DNA of 64,000 nucleotides. Source: Epiperipatus broadwayi (lineage: Eukaryota; Onychophora; Udeonychophora; Euonychophora; Peripatidae). Within the stretch, counting starts at the first letter, position 1, and each line of letters opens with the position of its first letter. Where the stretch lies: positions 188,001 to 252,000 of the forward strand of contig JAQFVV010006544.1 in NCBI GenBank assembly GCA_028023455.1. Reading direction: 5' to 3'. The notes below the pieces were generated by a model. That model saw only the letters and a list, made by a program, of their open reading frames with translations. It searched no databases and was not told where the DNA came from. The translations under genes were made by a program, and so were the position numbers. This document shows, piece after piece, positions 1 to 12,582 of this stretch.

Positions 1-221
1 GCAAACATGGACCTCGTAAATAAATTAGTAATCTGAAGAGCAAGAGCAGCTCGATAACGATCTTCACTTTTTACTAAATAGCGCACTTCATCATGAATAC
101 TAATGCAGAAACGACCATCAATGTCATATTCATTGAACAGCCATCGCATGCAAACCAGCATTAAGTGTAGATAATCCACAGCAGAACTTTGGACAACCCA
201 ATTGACACGACTAGTCATAAA
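1..221 (-). CDS. POLG: POLG exon with catalytic motif C (runs off window)
   Basis: At least 221 bp, acceptor TTAATTTTAG. It reads [40 protein letters not shown] and [20 protein letters not shown], continuing to [10 protein letters not shown] at the window edge. HDEVRY is motif C, with the second catalytic aspartate (D1135 in human, family knowledge). Q-S-S-A-V-D is the conserved helix before it. About 90 more residues are expected beyond base 1. Confidence 0.98.
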
Positions 222-1935
222 CTAAAATTAACAAAAGTTTTGTTTTTTGGAAAAGGCATAATAAATCATAAATACCAAAAAGTATTTTTTTAAAGAATTA
301 ATCAAAAGGATTAACAAACTTCTACATTCTCACATAAGTGTGAGGTTTTTGTAAAGAGCAATCATGCTGAAAGCAGTGCGTAATCTAAACCTTATTTGAT
401 ATTGCATGATAAATATAAATTTGATATTAGTTTTATATTCTACAACCCAAAGATAAAATTAAAATAGATTATGAAAATCACCATGGAGAAACCTTTGACA
501 GGGAAAATTTTGCACTTAACACTCAATATTATTATTGTTCTAACCTGTTTTAATATATGTGTATTTCTGTGACAAAAATTTTCAATCAATTTGCAAGTAA
601 GTATGAAAACAAATTCACAGATAATCAACCACATTTTGTGACTGGGAGCACCTCAGGTGATCCAGATGTGATGTCAGGCTAACGATATACATCAATATAT
701 ATATATATGTATTAACTAGATAATAAAAAAAATAATGAAAAACTCTTAAATCCTTATCATCTAATAATTGGCAAGCATTAGATAAATAATATCTTCTACC
801 CTGATTGTTTCTCTATACATAGGGGCTGTTGACAAACTTTTTGCTCATATGCAGGTTATTTAAAGATTGCTTTATGCACTTGAAAAATTTTATCATAATA
901 CTTGCCAATAGTATTTTGAACATGATTAATTATACATAAAAAGTTTTTTTTAGTACATAATTTTATGTTCTTTTCAAATGTTAAATATCCATTTTAACAT
1001 CAGCCTGTTATTGCATATAGAACTCTACATAGTATTTTGTAAGAAAATTAAAATAACAATAGTTGAACAAATTAATTATATAACATGACAACATTCACAA
1101 TGAACAAAAACATACTTTATACAAGTTTATAAATATTATCTTTATATAATTTCCCATTTATTTCTAATTAATCAATTATTAATTAAATTTATTGAAATTT
1201 TATGATTATTCATAGTTATTAAAGTTATATTTAATATATGTTTCATATATTTGTCTTCTTTTTGGATCTTTTATTTAAAGATTTACTATTTTTGTAGAAC
1301 TTCTTTTATATCCATAAATTAAGTAGTGAATATATAAAGATTTATCATCTCATCTATTAACTGCATTGTTATATGTGCATAATAAATCATATTGAAATGG
1401 TACAGTTAATTTTATATTCTATTTCTTTTTTTTGTATTTTACAATTACCTATTCATTTTTCTAGACTTCTACTATTTGACCATCCAATATTTATAAGTTT
1501 ATCAATATAATTTTTGTTCTTTATTAATGTATTATAAATTTTGGTATAATATGAAAGTTTGATCCAATTTTTATCTAAAGCAGTGTAACCGTTGTCATTA
1601 TAATTTTGTATTGAAAGGCTATTATTTAATATAGATTTTTTACAATTAAAAAGTATATTTTTAGAATTATATTATAATCTTTACATATGTTTCTTTTGTA
1701 AATTAGTTACATTTTTATTTCTGTATTATATTATTCTCTATATGGATTATATTTATCATTTCTATATTTTGACTCCAATGCGTAGAAATAATTTATCTTC
1801 TGTATTTAATACATTTATCCTACTAACATTTTAGATCTGGATAGAAAAATCCAGCTTGGTGAAGTAAAATTTTTCTGTGCAATCTTAAGAACTGATGGAA
1901 TCCCTGGAAAGGTTTTAAAATATGCTAGTTGATCA
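222..1935 (-). other. POLG intron, no recognisable content
   Basis: Very AT-rich intron with a short (AT)n run near 695-706. I see no conserved coding signal, RNA or mobile element here. Confidence 0.6.
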
Positions 1936-3480
1936 ACATCATCATTTTCAACTATCATCAGTCCATTGCAGGATGAAGGTCCCTCCAAGTTTAATCCAGT
2001 TTCTTTTTCCTATCAGTTAAATAAATTTCCTTAACTCACACATCTGTAGTTTTTTTCTAGATTTTTACAATCTTTTGAAATCCAGTTTAAGATTTCAAGT
2101 ATTCAAATATTGGCATATCTTCTAACACCCTCAGCCCAGTTGTATGTCAACTTCTTAATTTTTGAATGTTATCAATTGTTTGTTCTCTTATCCATGTATT
2201 TCACTTTCAATGTTTTCTTGCTATTCCTAATATGCACCTCTCTATATTTCATTGTATGGTCTGAAGTTTGTTTTGCTCTTCTATTAAGACCTTTTTCCAA
2301 TTCATATGCATGTTTATTTTAATAATAATATATTTCTTTAAAAAACACAACATCCAAGTTTAATTCTATGATTAATTTCATTCATTAAATTTCAATCTAA
2401 ATTATTAATCTGGCCAAGAAATTTATACTAGTTAACTTAATAATTACAATAAAGATTGATAATAATAAACTAGAATATCATTTTTTATTTGCAGCTTATA
2501 TAAAAATCCATTAAATAACTGTTTAATCTTTTTAGTATTTATCTTTCGGTCTTTTTTTTTTTGTTTTCAACAAAAATACTACATCATCTGCAAAATCTAG
2601 ATGATTTAAATAATCTCCATATATTTTTATTTTCTTAACTTTTCATTTTAATCCGTAAAATATATCCAGTAAAATGGCTTTAAAAAGTTTTGAAGTTGTA
2701 TAAAATTATAAATATTAATCTTCTTAATATCATCATATAATCTGAATATTGTAGTTGAATTTTGATGAATATTTTTCATAATAAGACAATATTATAATAT
2801 ACTAAAGCTTTCCTCATTATGAAAATGCTTAAAATAGAAAAAAATCTTTTCATAATCGATAATTCCAAAGTATATGGTAAATCATACTCACTGATTTTTT
2901 TCTGTAACTTTTCTTTCACTATGCTAAAACTACTTAAAAAACCATTTCATAACTTTTTTTTTTGATTGTTTGAACTAAAAGTTTTCTATAAATGATTGTA
3001 AAACCTTATATAGAACGGATAGAAAATTTAGGATTATAATTTTTAATATCAACTTTGTCATCTTTTTTAAATATCAACCACTAATGCACTATTTCACTCA
3101 CCTGGAAAATCTTCTATCATTTACTTATCTGGTATATATCTTTGCCAACAATTATCAATAATGCAAAAATTTCTTGGACCTTTTCCATTCTTCAAAAATT
3201 TAATAACAGATTTAATTTCTTCATTTAAAATATTTGACAATTTAGAAAATTCTGTAATCATGGGGAATACTTTATTTTGTTGTTGTTTAAACTCAATATC
3301 TCTTGATCTTGTTCATTTTCTTTAGTAATTATGTCATCTTTTCTTGCTGAAACAACTTTCCTTTGTCAATTCATCATATTTCCTTATAGCATCATTAAAT
3401 CTTTCGCTTAGTACTTTATAAAATTCTGGGTATTTAATTCTTTTAATGAATTATTTTTACATATTTTTATATTCTTTGGT
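1936..3480 (-). mobile_element. Degraded RTE-like LINE fragment
   Basis: The text parallels the better-preserved LINE at 57650-59300 through several landmarks: the cattgcaggatgaaggt start near 1965, the aagtttaattctatgatt block near 2356, the acatcatctgcaaaatctag block near 2581 (the FADD box on the minus strand), and further matches towards 3450. Many stops and indels make it a dead copy. Its orientation is that of the host gene. Confidence 0.75.
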
Positions 3481-3830
3481 TTTCTTCATATAGTTATCTC
3501 AGATGAAAGTTTACTAATGAATTACTGATTTTTTTGTTCTATCTATGTAGCTGATCTTAGTTGAGTATCAGTTATTTTCTGATGTGTTGATTAAGTTTTT
3601 TAATTTGTTCAAGTTTAAATTCATTGGAAAATTTCTGAAAAGTAAGAAATTACAGCTGCTAATGTTTATTTACATTTTTGTTTGTTTGTTTATTCACATT
3701 TTTTATTGTACACTTTGATACAGTATGGTCATAGAAAAAACAAATATGAATTATTAATAATGATGATAATTTCTGCTTTACCCTTCCCTTCCTAAAACTA
3801 AAGAAATACATTTTTGTTTAATACTATTAC
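3481..3830 (-). other. POLG intron, no recognisable content
   Basis: AT-rich intron containing a short TTTG repeat near 3675-3690. Nothing else is supported. Confidence 0.5.
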
Positions 3831-3945
3831 ATTTTCTCCAACTGTTTTTGGTTCCAATGCTGAACTTATTCGGCAATGCAAAACAGGTGTGGATGGTTCA
3901 GGTGACTGAGCAATGGCTTCTAATTTATTAAACATTTCTGATTCA
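3831..3945 (-). CDS. POLG: POLG exon: ESEMFNKLEAIA segment
   Basis: 115 bp with acceptor TTTTTTTAG and donor GTAATA. It reads ESEMFNKLEAIAQSPEPSTP, then VLHCRISSALEPKTVGEN. ESEMFNKLE and the T-P-V-L-x-C-x-I-S-x-A-L-E-P block are strongly conserved in animal POLG. The first base completes a codon from the previous exon; the exon ends in phase 0 and joins FMTSRVNW. A poly-A run on the plus strand (3948-3964) forms its polypyrimidine tract. Confidence 0.96.
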
Positions 3946-5213
3946 CTAAAAAAAAAAAAAAAAAATTAATTAAACTTCAAAAGAACATAAAAGATTATGA
4001 TGTAGCTGTGAGGCTCAAATATTAAATTGAATTCATATGAGAAAAAACAATTGAATAAAAATATTCATAAATGATTAACAGATGTTATAGGTTAGTAATG
4101 TAATGTTGAACCCTAACTAAAGCTTCTTTTGAGTAGAAAACGTGTGTATTCAAGATATATAGCAATACTTGTATACTTACATTAGTAAAATATAAAATTT
4201 TTTGCTGAATTTATTCTATTAGAGAATGAAACTTGATAATAAATTTAAATAAATTATCAAATAATAATCAACTACTATAGTTCAAAAATGCTAAAAACAA
4301 TTTTTCTTATAAATAATAATAAAAAACAGAAGTATATGTACCCGCTTCTCAATCTTCAAATTTTTCGTTATCTGCAAACATTTTTGTTTGTGTACTTATC
4401 CAGTGAATAATATGAAAATTTAATTAATAACAAAAATGTAAATTAGGTTTATTTATATAAACAATTATTAAATTCTGTTGATACAACTAAAAAAAATTGA
4501 CTATTAACAGTGATTGATGAGCTAATAGCGAAGAAATAACTTGCATTATGATAAAACTCAGATTGATGCATAGTGACTAATTAATAAGCATGGAAATTGA
4601 TAGAAATGAAAAATATCATTGCAGCATTGCAACATTAAACACTTCCAATAATTAACATCTCAAGAATAATTACACAAAAGTCTGAGTTTTAGTTATTGTG
4701 TATAACAATACCCTTTATGAAATATTGATTAGTTCAATTACTTAAGCAGAAGAAATTATAATTTCCTTTAGATTAATGTTAGATATAATGCTAATCAGAT
4801 GTCACTGAATAGTGATAATTAGCAAACAGCCTGAGTAAACTTTCAAATTATATAGTTTACTCTAATATCATTTACTTAAAAAATTTTGGCTTTGGAATGA
4901 AAAATTTACATAATTTTTATTTTATAAAAAACATATATTATCTACTAATATTATTTTAATTAACCATGTGCAAAATAAAAAGCAGCACTACCATTTACAA
5001 ATTAAAATTTAGAATAAATTAAATCATAATGAAATGTTAAATAATATTAATTTGTTCGCCATAAAGAACACAGATGGCTGAATCAAGAAGACAACTTATG
5101 GTTGCCCATAATATATCCACTAAAAGAAAAATGAAACGTTAAAAATAAAACCGGAATGTTCTTGTATTAAAAAACACTATAATATACATATATGAAATTA
5201 TGCATTTTACATT
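3946..5213 (-). other. POLG intron, no recognisable content
   Basis: AT-rich intron. A short stretch at 5060-5117 and another at 4341-4370 have splice-like edges on the minus strand, but neither keeps an open frame in the phase that POLG would need. Confidence 0.5.
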
Positions 5214-6464
5214 GTAACGGGCACACACGCTGCTACATTATTTTTTTTAAAAAATTAGACATTAAAAATAAAAGTTCGCAAATAAAAATTTGTTTTTAAA
5301 AATTAAAAGTCATCCAAACTTTATATATATAAAATCGCACAGATGAAAAATTATTAAAAGAAAACTTTATTAAAGAAAAAAAAGTATTTTAAAACTAAAT
5401 TTTCAGAAAAAAAAACTTAAAAGATTTAAAGATAAAAATATATCGTTAAAAAGAATGTACAAATTTAATTAATACTATTGTGTAAAATGAAAATTATTTT
5501 CAATTAGTTAAAGTAAACTAGCCTTTGGGCATCTCAAAATGTGTAATTAAAGGTCAGATAGGAGGAAAGAACAATAGGAACAGAATAGCCAATAAAAGAA
5601 ATCCCTCAGGAATCGGACCTCAACGAAAGGATCATCATCATCATGATGTAATGTCCACTTGATCTGAAAGTTCAATATAAAAGGAAAAGTTTGGAAATAA
5701 ATGGGGAGATAAGAGATGTGATAGAGAGAGGTGTGATATGTGTTAAGTCGGAGAGAGTTGAAGGAGAAGGGATTGAAAGATGCACTTTCAATTTCTTCAG
5801 TTTTTCTAAAAAAAAAAAAAAAAAGTCATTGTTTTCCCATATTGCGGACGCCAGGTCATCAGGGCCCGGCAATAAAATACCAGCTAAAATAAAGGACCTC
5901 CGGATGAATCAATAAGATGGCCAACAGCATACTGGTTTTCCCAGGACATCAGGGGAATTAAAGCTGGATCCAAATTGCAAGCAACTGTTAAGCATGAACT
6001 TTTGAAAACCGTAAGAACTCTATATATAACTAATGAACATTAGTTCTAAAACCTTCCAGTATTTCAAAACAGTAAGAACTTTAATTCCAAAACTTTTTCA
6101 GTATTTAATAGAAATAGAATTTCCTATCTGACCAATGTAAATTGTTTATTAATAATTAATTTTATTGAATGTATTTTTTTTAAAATCATTTCTATTAATT
6201 TATTTGTTTATTATGATTTTTTTTTTTTCTGCTAAGCTAAACTTTTAATTAAATAAATGTTAAATTTAGTTTTAAAATACTTTTTTTTCCTTAATAAAGT
6301 TTTCAATTAATAATTTTTCATCTGTGCGATTTTATATATAAAAAGTTTGGATGACTTTTAATTTTCAATTTTTAATTTTTAAAAACAAATTTTTATTTGT
6401 GAAATTTTATTTTTAATGTGTAATTTTTTAAAAAAAATAATGTAATGGCGTGCATGCCTGTTAC
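5214..6464. mobile_element. Inverted-repeat DNA element E1 (non-autonomous)
   Basis: The ends are inverted copies: gtaacgggcacacacgctg on the left and the complement of gcgtgcatgcctgttac on the right. The inverted similarity reaches inwards over about 200-270 bp (5214-5480 against 6270-6464). The interior (5520-6190) has no open frame worth calling and carries the run gatcatcatcatcatgatg. A second copy of the same left end and interior starts at 7426. The superfamily is not determined. Confidence 0.7.
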
Positions 6465-7425
6465 ATATCAGTAAACTTGCTTAAAAAAAAATAAACAAAA
6501 AAAAATAATTTTTCCTTATGATTAGTAATTACAGTATACGATTAACGAAAATTTACAAAGACATTCAGTTAGTAATTTTACAAAAAGACTATATACAAAA
6601 AAAAATATTGACTATCGTTTTCCTATGAACCATCTACCTTTTACACCTCCTCCCCCCAAGAGTTCCTTTTTCTCTACATTTCATTTTTAACACATGGCAT
6701 GACAAGCAAATTATTTATTTAAGGAGGTTGCATTGGAGTAAATACATTTTAAGAAATAATGAGTTTACACATGTATATTTGCAGCACAATTATATATACC
6801 ACCAACTTATTTATGATTAACTGAAATGCTTAAATAGGGTTACACTGAAGTAGATTCCCAAAGACACTCATCCTAAGGTGCCACATTTACAATCATAAAC
6901 TTAAATGGCTGTGCGCGCCTATACACCCTAAAGCATAATATATATTAACAAAAAAAAAAAACTTATGCTTTAATGTGTATAGGCGTGCACAGCCATGTAA
7001 GTTTATGATTGTAAATGTGGCACTTTACGATGAATGTCTTTGGGAATCTATTTCAGTGTAATCCTATTTAAGCATTTTAATTAATCATAAATAAGTTGGT
7101 GGTATATATAATTGTGCTGCAAATATACATGTGTAAACTCATTATTTCTTACAATGTATTTACTCCAATGCAACCTCCTTAAATAAATTATTTGCTTGTC
7201 ATGCCGTGTGTTAAAAATGAAATGTAGAGAAAAAGGAACTCTTGGTGGGAGGAAGCGTAAAAAGTAGATGGTTCATACGAAAACGATAGTCAACACTTTT
7301 TTTTTGTATATAGTCTTTTTGTAAAATTACTAACTGAATGTCTTTGTAAATTTTTGTTAATCGTGTACCGTAATTATTAACCATAAGTAAAAAATTTTAT
7401 TTTTTTTAAGCAAGTTTACTGATAT
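6465..7425. repeat. Giant palindrome (foldback), about 0.96 kb
   Basis: The left arm from atatcagtaaacttgc and the right arm ending gcaagtttactgatat are inverted copies of each other along almost their whole length. The centre is near 6950-6960, at a poly-A run. Landmarks that mirror include gccacatttacaatcataa (6881) with ttatgattgtaaatgtggc (7003). The flanking ends of E1 and E2 are themselves inverted, so the overall palindrome extends to roughly 6260-7640. No coding content. Confidence 0.85.
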
Positions 7426-9180
7426 GTAACAGGCACATACGCTGTTACATTATTTTTTTTAAAAAATTAGACATTAAAAATAAAAGTTCGCAAATAAAAA
7501 TTTGTTTTTCAAAATTAAAAATTGAAAGTCATCCAAACTTTATATATATAAAATTGCACAGATGAAAATTTATTAAAAAAAACTTTATTAAAGAAAAAAA
7601 AGTATTTTAAAACTAAATTTTCAGAAAAAAAAACTTAAAAGATTTAAAGATAAAAATATATCGTTAAAAAGAATGTACAAATTTAATTAATACTATTGTG
7701 TAAGATGGAAATGATTATTTTTCAATTAGTTAAAGTAAACTAGCCCCTGGGCATCTCAAAATGTATAATTAACCTTTCCGTAGAACACTTCATTATTGGC
7801 CAAGAGAGGTAAAACTCTGAAAGTTTTAATTGGTCAATTGACAAACTCTTTGATTGAAATATTTTCATCTTTTAATATATATTAATTTTAGTTTCGTTTT
7901 CAAAAAATATATTAATTATTTGTAATGTTAGGAAAGTAAACGAATGTTTTTTCAAAAATATATTTTTATTTTTTATTTTATAGAAATATTCAAAAGCGGA
8001 AAAATCAAAGAAAACATTACGAACAAATTACAAGCAAAGTAAACGTCATTTATATCCCTCCCAGATTTACCGTTACGAATTTTTAAAGAATTTTTTAGTA
8101 AAATTTTCAATTTACAATCGTGTAAAGTATATAATTTTTTAATAAAACCATACTACTTTTGTAAAATAACTATATTTTCAGCAGCTAATCTATAATATGT
8201 ACGAAAAATAATAAAAAAAACACTCTAAAACATATATTTTCATTTTCAGCAGTGAAAACATATTTATTGAAATCATCAGCCAATAAGAATTGAGAATAGA
8301 TTATCCAACCAATCAGCATTGGCCTTTTTCTTTTGTTCAACTTAAAACCCTTCTAATATTGATTTTTTACTTGTAAAATAATTCAAGAGATGGCAGCATC
8401 TTACGGAACTTTTTCTAAAGTTTCCAATGGGTATAAATACGTCACCATAGCTCAAAAAATACCCGATTTAGAGCGATCCATAAGCCTTTGACGCAGCAAT
8501 GCGTTGAACCCTATTGAAAGGTTAAAGGTCAGATAGGAGAAAAACAATAGGAACAAAATAGCCAATAAAAGAAATCCTCAGGAAATGGACCTCAATGAAA
8601 GGATCATCATCATCATGATGTAATGTCCACTTGATCCAAAAGTTTAATATAGTTTGGAAATAAATGGGGAGATAGAGATGTGATATGTGTTAAGTCAGAG
8701 AGAGTTGAAGGAGAAGGGATTGAAAGACGCACTTTGAATTCCTTCAGTTTTTCTAAAAAAAAAAAGAAATGACATCGTTTTCCCATATTGCGGACCTCAG
8801 GTCATCAGGCCCTGGCAATAAAATACCAGCTAAAGTAAAGGACCTCTGGATGAATCAATAAAACAGCCAACAGCATACTGGTTTTCCCAGGACATCGGGG
8901 GAATTAAAGCTGGATCCAAATTGCAAGCACTCAATATATATAACTAATGAACATTAATTCTAAAACTTTCCAGTATTTCAAAACAGTAAGAACTTTAATT
9001 CCAAAACTTTTTCAGTATTTAATAGAAATAGAATTTCTTATCTGACCAAAGTAAATTGTTTATTAATAATTAATTTTATTGAATGTATTTTTTTTTAAAA
9101 ATCATTTCCATTAATTTATTTGTTTATTACGATTTTTTTTTTTTCTGTTAAGCTAAACTTTTAATTAAATAAATGTTAAA
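7426..9180. mobile_element. Second copy of the inverted-repeat element (E2), interrupted and truncated
   Basis: It starts with gtaacaggcacatacgctg and repeats the E1 left end nearly base for base to 7770. The E1 interior then resumes at 8526 (aggtcagataggagaaaaac, including the catcatcatcatgatg run). The 749-bp block between is a separate insertion. The right terminal repeat is missing: similarity to E1 stops near 9180, where unrelated, more GC-rich sequence begins. Confidence 0.75.
7773..8521. mobile_element. TTAA-flanked insertion (piggyBac-like MITE)
   Basis: The 749-bp block begins cctttccgtagaac and ends ttgaaagg, with TTAA on both sides (7769-7772 and 8522-8525). Element E1 shows the uninterrupted site (gtaattaaaggtcag at about 5546), so the insertion and the TTAA duplication are visible directly. 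TTAA specificity and short terminal repeats starting CC are typical of piggyBac (family knowledge). Only about 6-7 terminal bases match well, and there is no transposase frame, so this is a non-autonomous element. Confidence 0.75.
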
Positions 9181-9650
9181 TCTAAGTTGGGTGTGAATGG
9201 CTGCATAGATTTGTAAAGTTATATTGGTTTAATTAAGGGTGGGTTAATCTTAGGTTATTTGTTTCGTAGTTAAATTGGGTCAATGGATTGGATGTATTGG
9301 TGTATTTAGTAAATGTAGTATGAAGATCCGCTACGTGCAGGATCACATTATATGCCGCACTTGGGCAAAATAAGCCTATTTCCTATTGACCATCAGAGTC
9401 AGACGGTATTCCCTGCTCCAAGGATCACCCTTTTTGCCTATGGAATGGGATCGTAAGTCGGCAAAAAGGACTGCAATCCCTTCCTATGGAGTTTTTTTTT
9501 TTATTGTTCTTTTTGCCAGATAGATGTAACATTCCTGTACTGGTCGAGAGACAATTCCTTCTCTATAACCATGCTGTTCAGATGTGCATTCCTGACAGTA
9601 TGAAAGTGTGCTGTCGTATTCATGCTGCATTGAATACATCGATATATTAG
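9181..9650. other. Unidentified, more GC-rich insert
   Basis: Base composition rises sharply at the end of E2. The stretch (for example ctacgtgcaggatcacatta near 9333) has no long open frame and no match elsewhere in the window. It is probably part of another mobile element. Confidence 0.4.
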
Positions 9651-10150
9651 ATAGATTGGCGTTGGTTTGACTGCGAACTTTTGCCTAAGGTTAAATAAGG
9701 GATAGAATATTTTCTTTTCAAATGCAATCTATGTAGTCTATCCATACTCGACACTAATAAAATATTAAATTCATCTGTGCGAACTTCTAAAATAAAAAAA
9801 TTGTAAATTAAAATCTAAAGTAAAGTTATAATGTTTTATAAAAAAATTAAAGTAAACATACTAAAATAATAATGCTAAATTTTATATATGTTTAATAAAT
9901 GTTTGTGTGTGTTATTACTGGCAGTGGCTTCTTTTATTTTTTTTTAATATTGAAAATATATTTTAATAAGAATTTATATTTTATAAATCTCTGCGTCTCA
10001 CTGAGCTAGTGGCATTGGCTGACGGTCGGAATAAAACATATATGTAAAAATTAGATCTTAACAGCACGTATCTGCCTACTATATAAATTTTCCAGGTTCC
10101 AATAGCCTGATGGCGCTCTATATGGCAGATACGGTAAGACTCCAACTTCC
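9650..10150. repeat. Dispersed repeat, copy 1 (partner at 30180-31080)
   Basis: It shares several blocks in order with 30180-31080: tttgactgcgaacttttgcc, atgtagtctatccatactcg, ctgagctagtggcattggct and cgtatctgcctactatataa, ending in a gatggcgctctatatggcag motif. No coding frame. It may be a non-coding transposon. Confidence 0.7.
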
Positions 10151-10919
10151 ATTATTCACCCCAACCATTATAATATATATTTTTAAGAATTATGTATAGT
10201 CCTTTTATGAATTTATGTTATTGTTTGTCTAAAACATACAGAGGTGAAAGTAGCTGCCTATTGAAAAATAATAAAAAAAGATCAAAGAATTTGGAGAGGA
10301 AAAAAACAGATGTATTTATAATAGCACAACATGAATGTATCAATAAAGATAAGTTTGATCAGGAAAACATATATTTAAAAAAAAAAAGAAAAATATATAA
10401 AAAAGCTGCAACACATATCAAAGACATATAATCCCAGAAGTCAATGTAATGTCATAACCATAATGTTTGGAAATCATCTATTAATCTTGCCCTAGAAAAA
10501 GAAAAAAATGGAAAAATCAGGAGGACCCTCATAGATCAGTATCAAAAATTCCTATTAATTACTGTTCTGATAAAATAGTTAGAGTATCTCACCTTAAAAT
10601 CAATCAGTACATGAATCTAAAGGCTATCAGTTTCATTCCTTTGCTAGTGCTGACACTGGTCAGCAAAATCTGAGAAAAATAGGAGAATAATATCACTCAA
10701 AAAACTATGTTGTAAAGTACATATATGTTTCTATTAACAATTGAATGTATTTGGATAAGTATAAATAAAGTCTGAATTTTTCTAAAAACACATAAATTAA
10801 TGATGAAAATAGTGAAACATAATTACATGTTATATTATTGTTCATTTATAATTTCAAAGTTATTCTATATTTTCATTATAATCCCAGCAATAAGTAGATT
10901 GACATATAATCTAGTCAGT
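10151..10919. other. Intronic stretch with a dispersed repeat fragment
   Basis: 10620-10790 resembles segments at 26300-26430 and (inverted) 39200-39370; shared text includes gagaataatatcactcaaaa and a tattaacaattgaatgtatt block. A Lys-rich open frame at 10192-10431 is compositional and not called as a gene. Confidence 0.45.
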
Positions 10920-11200
10920 TTCATCATCACCATTTTCAACTATTATCGATCCATGGCAGGATGAAGGTCTCTCTAAGGTCAATCCATCTTCTCCAATCTC
11001 CAGTCTCCCTTCTCCACATCTCCCCAACACACTTCCTCATTTAATTCATCCATCTTACGTGTGGTCTCTTTCTATCTAATCTTTTAGAATCTCTTGAAAT
11101 CCAGTTTAAAATTTCAATTATCCATCTATTATCATCTCTTCTAGCAATATCTCCAGCCCAACTGTATTTCAGACTTTTAATTCTTTTAATAATATTAGTA
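10920..11200 (-). mobile_element. RTE-like LINE fragment (C-terminal end)
   Basis: The block from the ccatggcaggatgaaggt text to tatctccagcccaactgta parallels 57650-57880, the 3' end of the RTE reverse transcriptase frame. Minus orientation, broken frames. Confidence 0.75.
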
Positions 11201-11499
11201 TACAATAATATATTGATAGTCAGAATTTATAATGATAATTTTTGAAGAGAATATTCTTCAGTTTTTGCTCATCGTTTCTTAACGATTTTAGTTTATCAGT
11301 CATGATTAACATTTAGTTTTCCTTACTCAGTTTAATATTTGCTAAAGTCATGTTTTAAAGTAAAGTTTAGCAACTTTAATATCTATTAGTAAGCCATTAG
11401 AATATAAAAGCATAAATGACAGTTTGCTAATGCATTTTTTTAAATAAATAACTGAGATGGCATTTTAATATCAAATTACTTCTTTTTAATTTGTCTGAA

Positions 11500-11580
11500 G
11501 GTTTGTAATGATGGTATATTATTAGATGTGATATGTCATAGATGATGGAAATAGTCCAACATATCACATCTAACTTCTTT
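11500..11580. repeat. Short foldback matching Penelope-like element ends
   Basis: gatgtgatatgtcatagatg and its near complement ending ccaacatatcacatc form a hairpin. The same words occur at the outer ends of the Penelope-like copies and at 12635-12975 and 23850-24055. Confidence 0.6.
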
Positions 11581-12296
11581 TTAATTATTTCTCAAATTTT
11601 TTCGAGTTGATTTTCATAAGATTACTTTGTCTTTTTTTTAATTATATCTATGTTCCAAATGTAAAATTCAATCATTTTTTATTTATGATTTTTTGTTTGA
11701 TATTTCTGTGAAGGACTATCTTATATGGATGAATAAGCATTTAAAGACACTGATTGTAAAAAAGCAGTTAAAGGACTATAGAAAGTAAAAAAGAGAAAGC
11801 AAAAAGATTAACGATTATCTTAAGGAGGGATATAGCTATGTCAATTTAACAAATACAATAAAACACAAAAAACTAAAGAATCAGTTTGGTATAAAGAATC
11901 AGTATTTTTGCTGATTTATGATGATTTTTATAAATAAAAACTTTTTTACAAGTATTTTTGATTTGGAGGCATAGATAACATTTAAAAATGCATACTTATG
12001 TCAGAATAATTTTGACATGAGAAGGGATCATTCTTTTTAAAGAAGATTAGTTTAAATCTTATAATAAACCTTAATATATTACTTATGTTATAAACTAAAA
12101 AAATAAAAAATCATTTGTTAAACTATAAAATTTCTACTATTTCTAAATAAAATTTAAAAATTATCACCTTCCACCAATCCAGATTCTTTTAGTAATATTG
12201 TTTAGTTTATCAGACCTATATATATATATAAAAAAAACAATTATTAATTTCTAACAAAAATAATTAATTTGTAAGTATCATATTTATTTAGCTTAC

Positions 12297-12407
12297 TTAG
12301 TAGATATTTTAAGTTCCTTCAAATCAGAGAGTGACAAATGAGTACTGGAATTTGAAGAGATGTTAGCATCTTCAGAAAGATCACAACCTTGATCATTCAA
12401 AATAAAC
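12297..12407 (-). CDS. POLG: POLG exon: variable linker after O helix
   Basis: 111 bp, acceptor TTGGCAG, donor GTAAGC. It reads FILNDQGCDLSEDANISSN, then SSTHLSLSDLKELKIST. This is a poorly conserved part of POLG, but position, phase and the LSLSDLKELK stretch (W-I-S-L-x-D-L-x-K in vertebrates) support it. It ends with AA of a codon. The next exon begins with T, so direct joining stays in frame (Asn), yet about 20 residues found in homologues (a W-K-K-W-containing stretch) are absent. Confidence 0.85.
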
Positions 12408-12582
12408 CTGCCAAAAATGCCCACAAATTTAAATACATATTTATGTAGTATTTATTACTTCATTAAAAGTGTAGATAATGTTAAAATTACCATCACAATA
12501 TTAAAAAAAAAGCAGTATAAGGCAAAAAAAAAAAAATTATGTATAAAATAATAATTAAATGATTAATTGCTCAGGATATGCA

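Noticed and set aside
4341-4370. 30-bp segment between TGCAG and GGGTACAT on the minus strand
   Set aside because: Stops in the phase needed to link the neighbouring POLG exons.
5060-5117. Possible missing POLG exon (splice-like acceptor on the minus strand)
   Set aside because: A stop occurs in the required phase and the peptide has no POLG similarity.
5672-5915. Overlapping open frames on both strands inside element E1
   Set aside because: They read through repeat sequence and a poly-A run; the second copy E2 does not keep the frame.
10192-10431. 79-codon Lys-rich open frame
   Set aside because: Composition follows the A-rich DNA, there is no recognisable motif, and it runs through a poly-A stretch; not called as a gene.
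10640-10690. GCTGACACTGGTCAGC stem followed by AAAA, resembling a hammerhead stem II
   Set aside because: The CTGATGA core is missing and the bases after the stem do not read GAAA; too decayed to call.
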